Source of the DNA: Clostridium sp. CAG:1024
GTDB taxonomy: Bacteria; Bacillota; Clostridia; Christensenellales; CAG-138
Assembly (NCBI GenBank): GCA_000432015.1
Contig: HF985494.1
Span: 1-5,045, forward strand
DNA: 5,045 nt
Direction of reading: 5' to 3'
In this document: piece after piece, positions 4,323-5,045 of the stretch
Layout of the letters: every line of letters starts with the position of its first letter
Numbering within the stretch: position 1 is the first letter of the stretch
Program-made: the position numbers and the translations under genes
The notes under the pieces: model-generated
Database searches by the model: none
Told to the model about the DNA's origin: nothing
What the model saw: only the letters and a program-made list of their open reading frames with translations

Positions 4323-5045
4323 GAGAGCGAAAACTGCTGCGGCGCGGGCTGCTTGATTTGACGATCCTGCTGTGCTTCATGGGCGTTCTTGGGCGCGTTT
4401 ATGACGGGGAGCGCGCGGCCGAAACGGCGGCCGTGGGCGAGAAAAAGCCGCTGCCCATCATTATGTATCACAGCATCCTGAAGGACCCGGAGCGTGCGGG
4501 CGACTATGTCGTATCGCCGGCCACGCTGGAGGGAGACCTTGCATACCTGAAAGAGCAGGGTTATGAAACGGTTGTCATGGCCGATGCCATCGCGTATGTA
4601 AACGGCGACGGTACGCTCCCTGATAAGCCTGTCATGCTGACGTTTGACGACGGCTATTACAACAATCTGCTGTACGCTTTGCCGCTGCTCGAACAATATG
4701 ACATGCGGGCGGTGCTGTCTCCGGTGGGCAGCTATACGGACCGCTTTACGGATACGCCGGATCCGAATCCGAACTATGGGCACCTTACGTGGGAGGAGCT
4801 TGCAGCGCTGCAAACGAGCGGCAGATTCGAGATACAGAATCACAGCTATGATATGCACGGACTATCCGACCGCCGCGGAAGCAGCAGGAAAAAGGGCGAG
4901 AGCGAGAGTGCATATGCGCGTGCGTTCTGCGATGATACGGAGCGGATGCAGCAGCTGCTGTCGCGGCACGGCATAGAGGCCACGACCTATACCTATCCCT
5001 ACGGCGCGATCAGCGACGGGAGCGGGGCCTTCCTGGGCGAGGTGG
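4319..5045 (+). CDS. Membrane-anchored polysaccharide deacetylase (CE4/NodB), 3' end outside window
   Basis: The frame is open to the window end; 242 full codons are visible. MRERKLLRRG followed by a hydrophobic stretch (about 11-26) is an uncleaved signal anchor or signal peptide, placing the enzyme outside the membrane. CE4 motifs occur in order: PIIMYHSI (Tyr50-His51), TFDDGY (108-113) with the catalytic base and metal Asp pair D110-D111, the metal-binding motif H175-S-Y-D-M-H180, and TYPYG (225-229). GSY...NPNYGHLTWEEL is typical of Firmicutes homologues. Such enzymes remove acetyl groups from N-acetylglucosamine or N-acetylmuramic acid in peptidoglycan or other glycans, often giving lysozyme resistance; the actual substrate cannot be read here. 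The C-terminal motifs lie past the window. The ATG lacks its own ribosome binding site and overlaps a ten-codon upstream ORF, which suggests coupling. A long hairpin-rich region precedes it. Confidence 0.9.
   Translation, partial: MRERKLLRRGLLDLTILLCFMGVLGRVYDGERAAETAAVGEKKPLPIIMYHSILKDPERAGDYVVSPATLEGDLAYLKEQGYETVVMADAIAYVNGDGTLPDKPVMLTFDDGYYNNLLYALPLLEQYDMRAVLSPVGSYTDRFTDTPDPNPNYGHLTWEELAALQTSGRFEIQNHSYDMHGLSDRRGSSRKKGESESAYARAFCDDTERMQQLLSRHGIEATTYTYPYGAISDGSGAFLGEV

Noticed and set aside
3998..4858. A 286-codon open frame on the minus strand crossing the gap and the deacetylase gene.
   Set aside because: Arg- and Ile-rich product with no family features, antisense to clear CE4 motifs.

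Overview
The window is a GC-rich stretch (roughly 60% by eye) of a bacterial chromosome. Strong AGGAGG-type Shine-Dalgarno sites, U-tailed terminators, lipoproteins with Pro/Thr/Glu linkers, a YerB-type DUF3048 protein and a PdaA-like deacetylase point to a Gram-positive Firmicute. A high-GC anaerobic Clostridia member (Christensenellales or Oscillospirales type) is my best guess, inferred from gene style only. All recognisable genes are on the + strand.

Region 1 (1-1733) reads as one transcription unit. It holds the 3' end of an NlpC/P60 cell-wall peptidase, then, after one base, a TrmN6-like tRNA adenine-N6 methyltransferase. Next is a small exported PepSY-like protein whose signal peptide and mature part lie in different frames, split at a run of ten G. 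The unit ends at a convincing intrinsic terminator (1687-1733).

Region 2 (1734-3943) is a second unit. A sigma-A-like promoter (about 1818-1847) and a leader with a perfect hairpin just before the ribosome binding site precede a membrane-anchored cohesin-domain protein. A DUF3048 (YerB-like) lipoprotein follows. Both proteins, and the PepSY-like one, carry Pro/Thr-rich spacers next to their membrane attachment. The unit ends at a GC-rich hairpin (3919-3943).

Region 3 (3944-4318) is about 375 bases with no credible protein gene except a possible ten-codon leader ORF at its very end. It is unusually dense in inverted repeats: a 9-bp hairpin, a terminator-like hairpin with a U tail, a nested GC-rich fold closed on a GAAA loop, and a T6 run. 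It may encode a structured RNA or a long regulated leader, but I cannot match it to a known class.

Region 4 (4319-5045) is the start of a membrane-anchored polysaccharide deacetylase, cut by the window end. Its ATG overlaps the stop of the ten-codon ORF in an ATGA arrangement.

The theme is the cell envelope: wall peptidase, wall deacetylase, and three exported or surface-anchored proteins. I see no mobile element, CRISPR array, tRNA, rRNA or classical defence system. The best candidates for something new are the structured region 3944-4318 with its leader ORF, and the poly-G frame break at 1233-1242.
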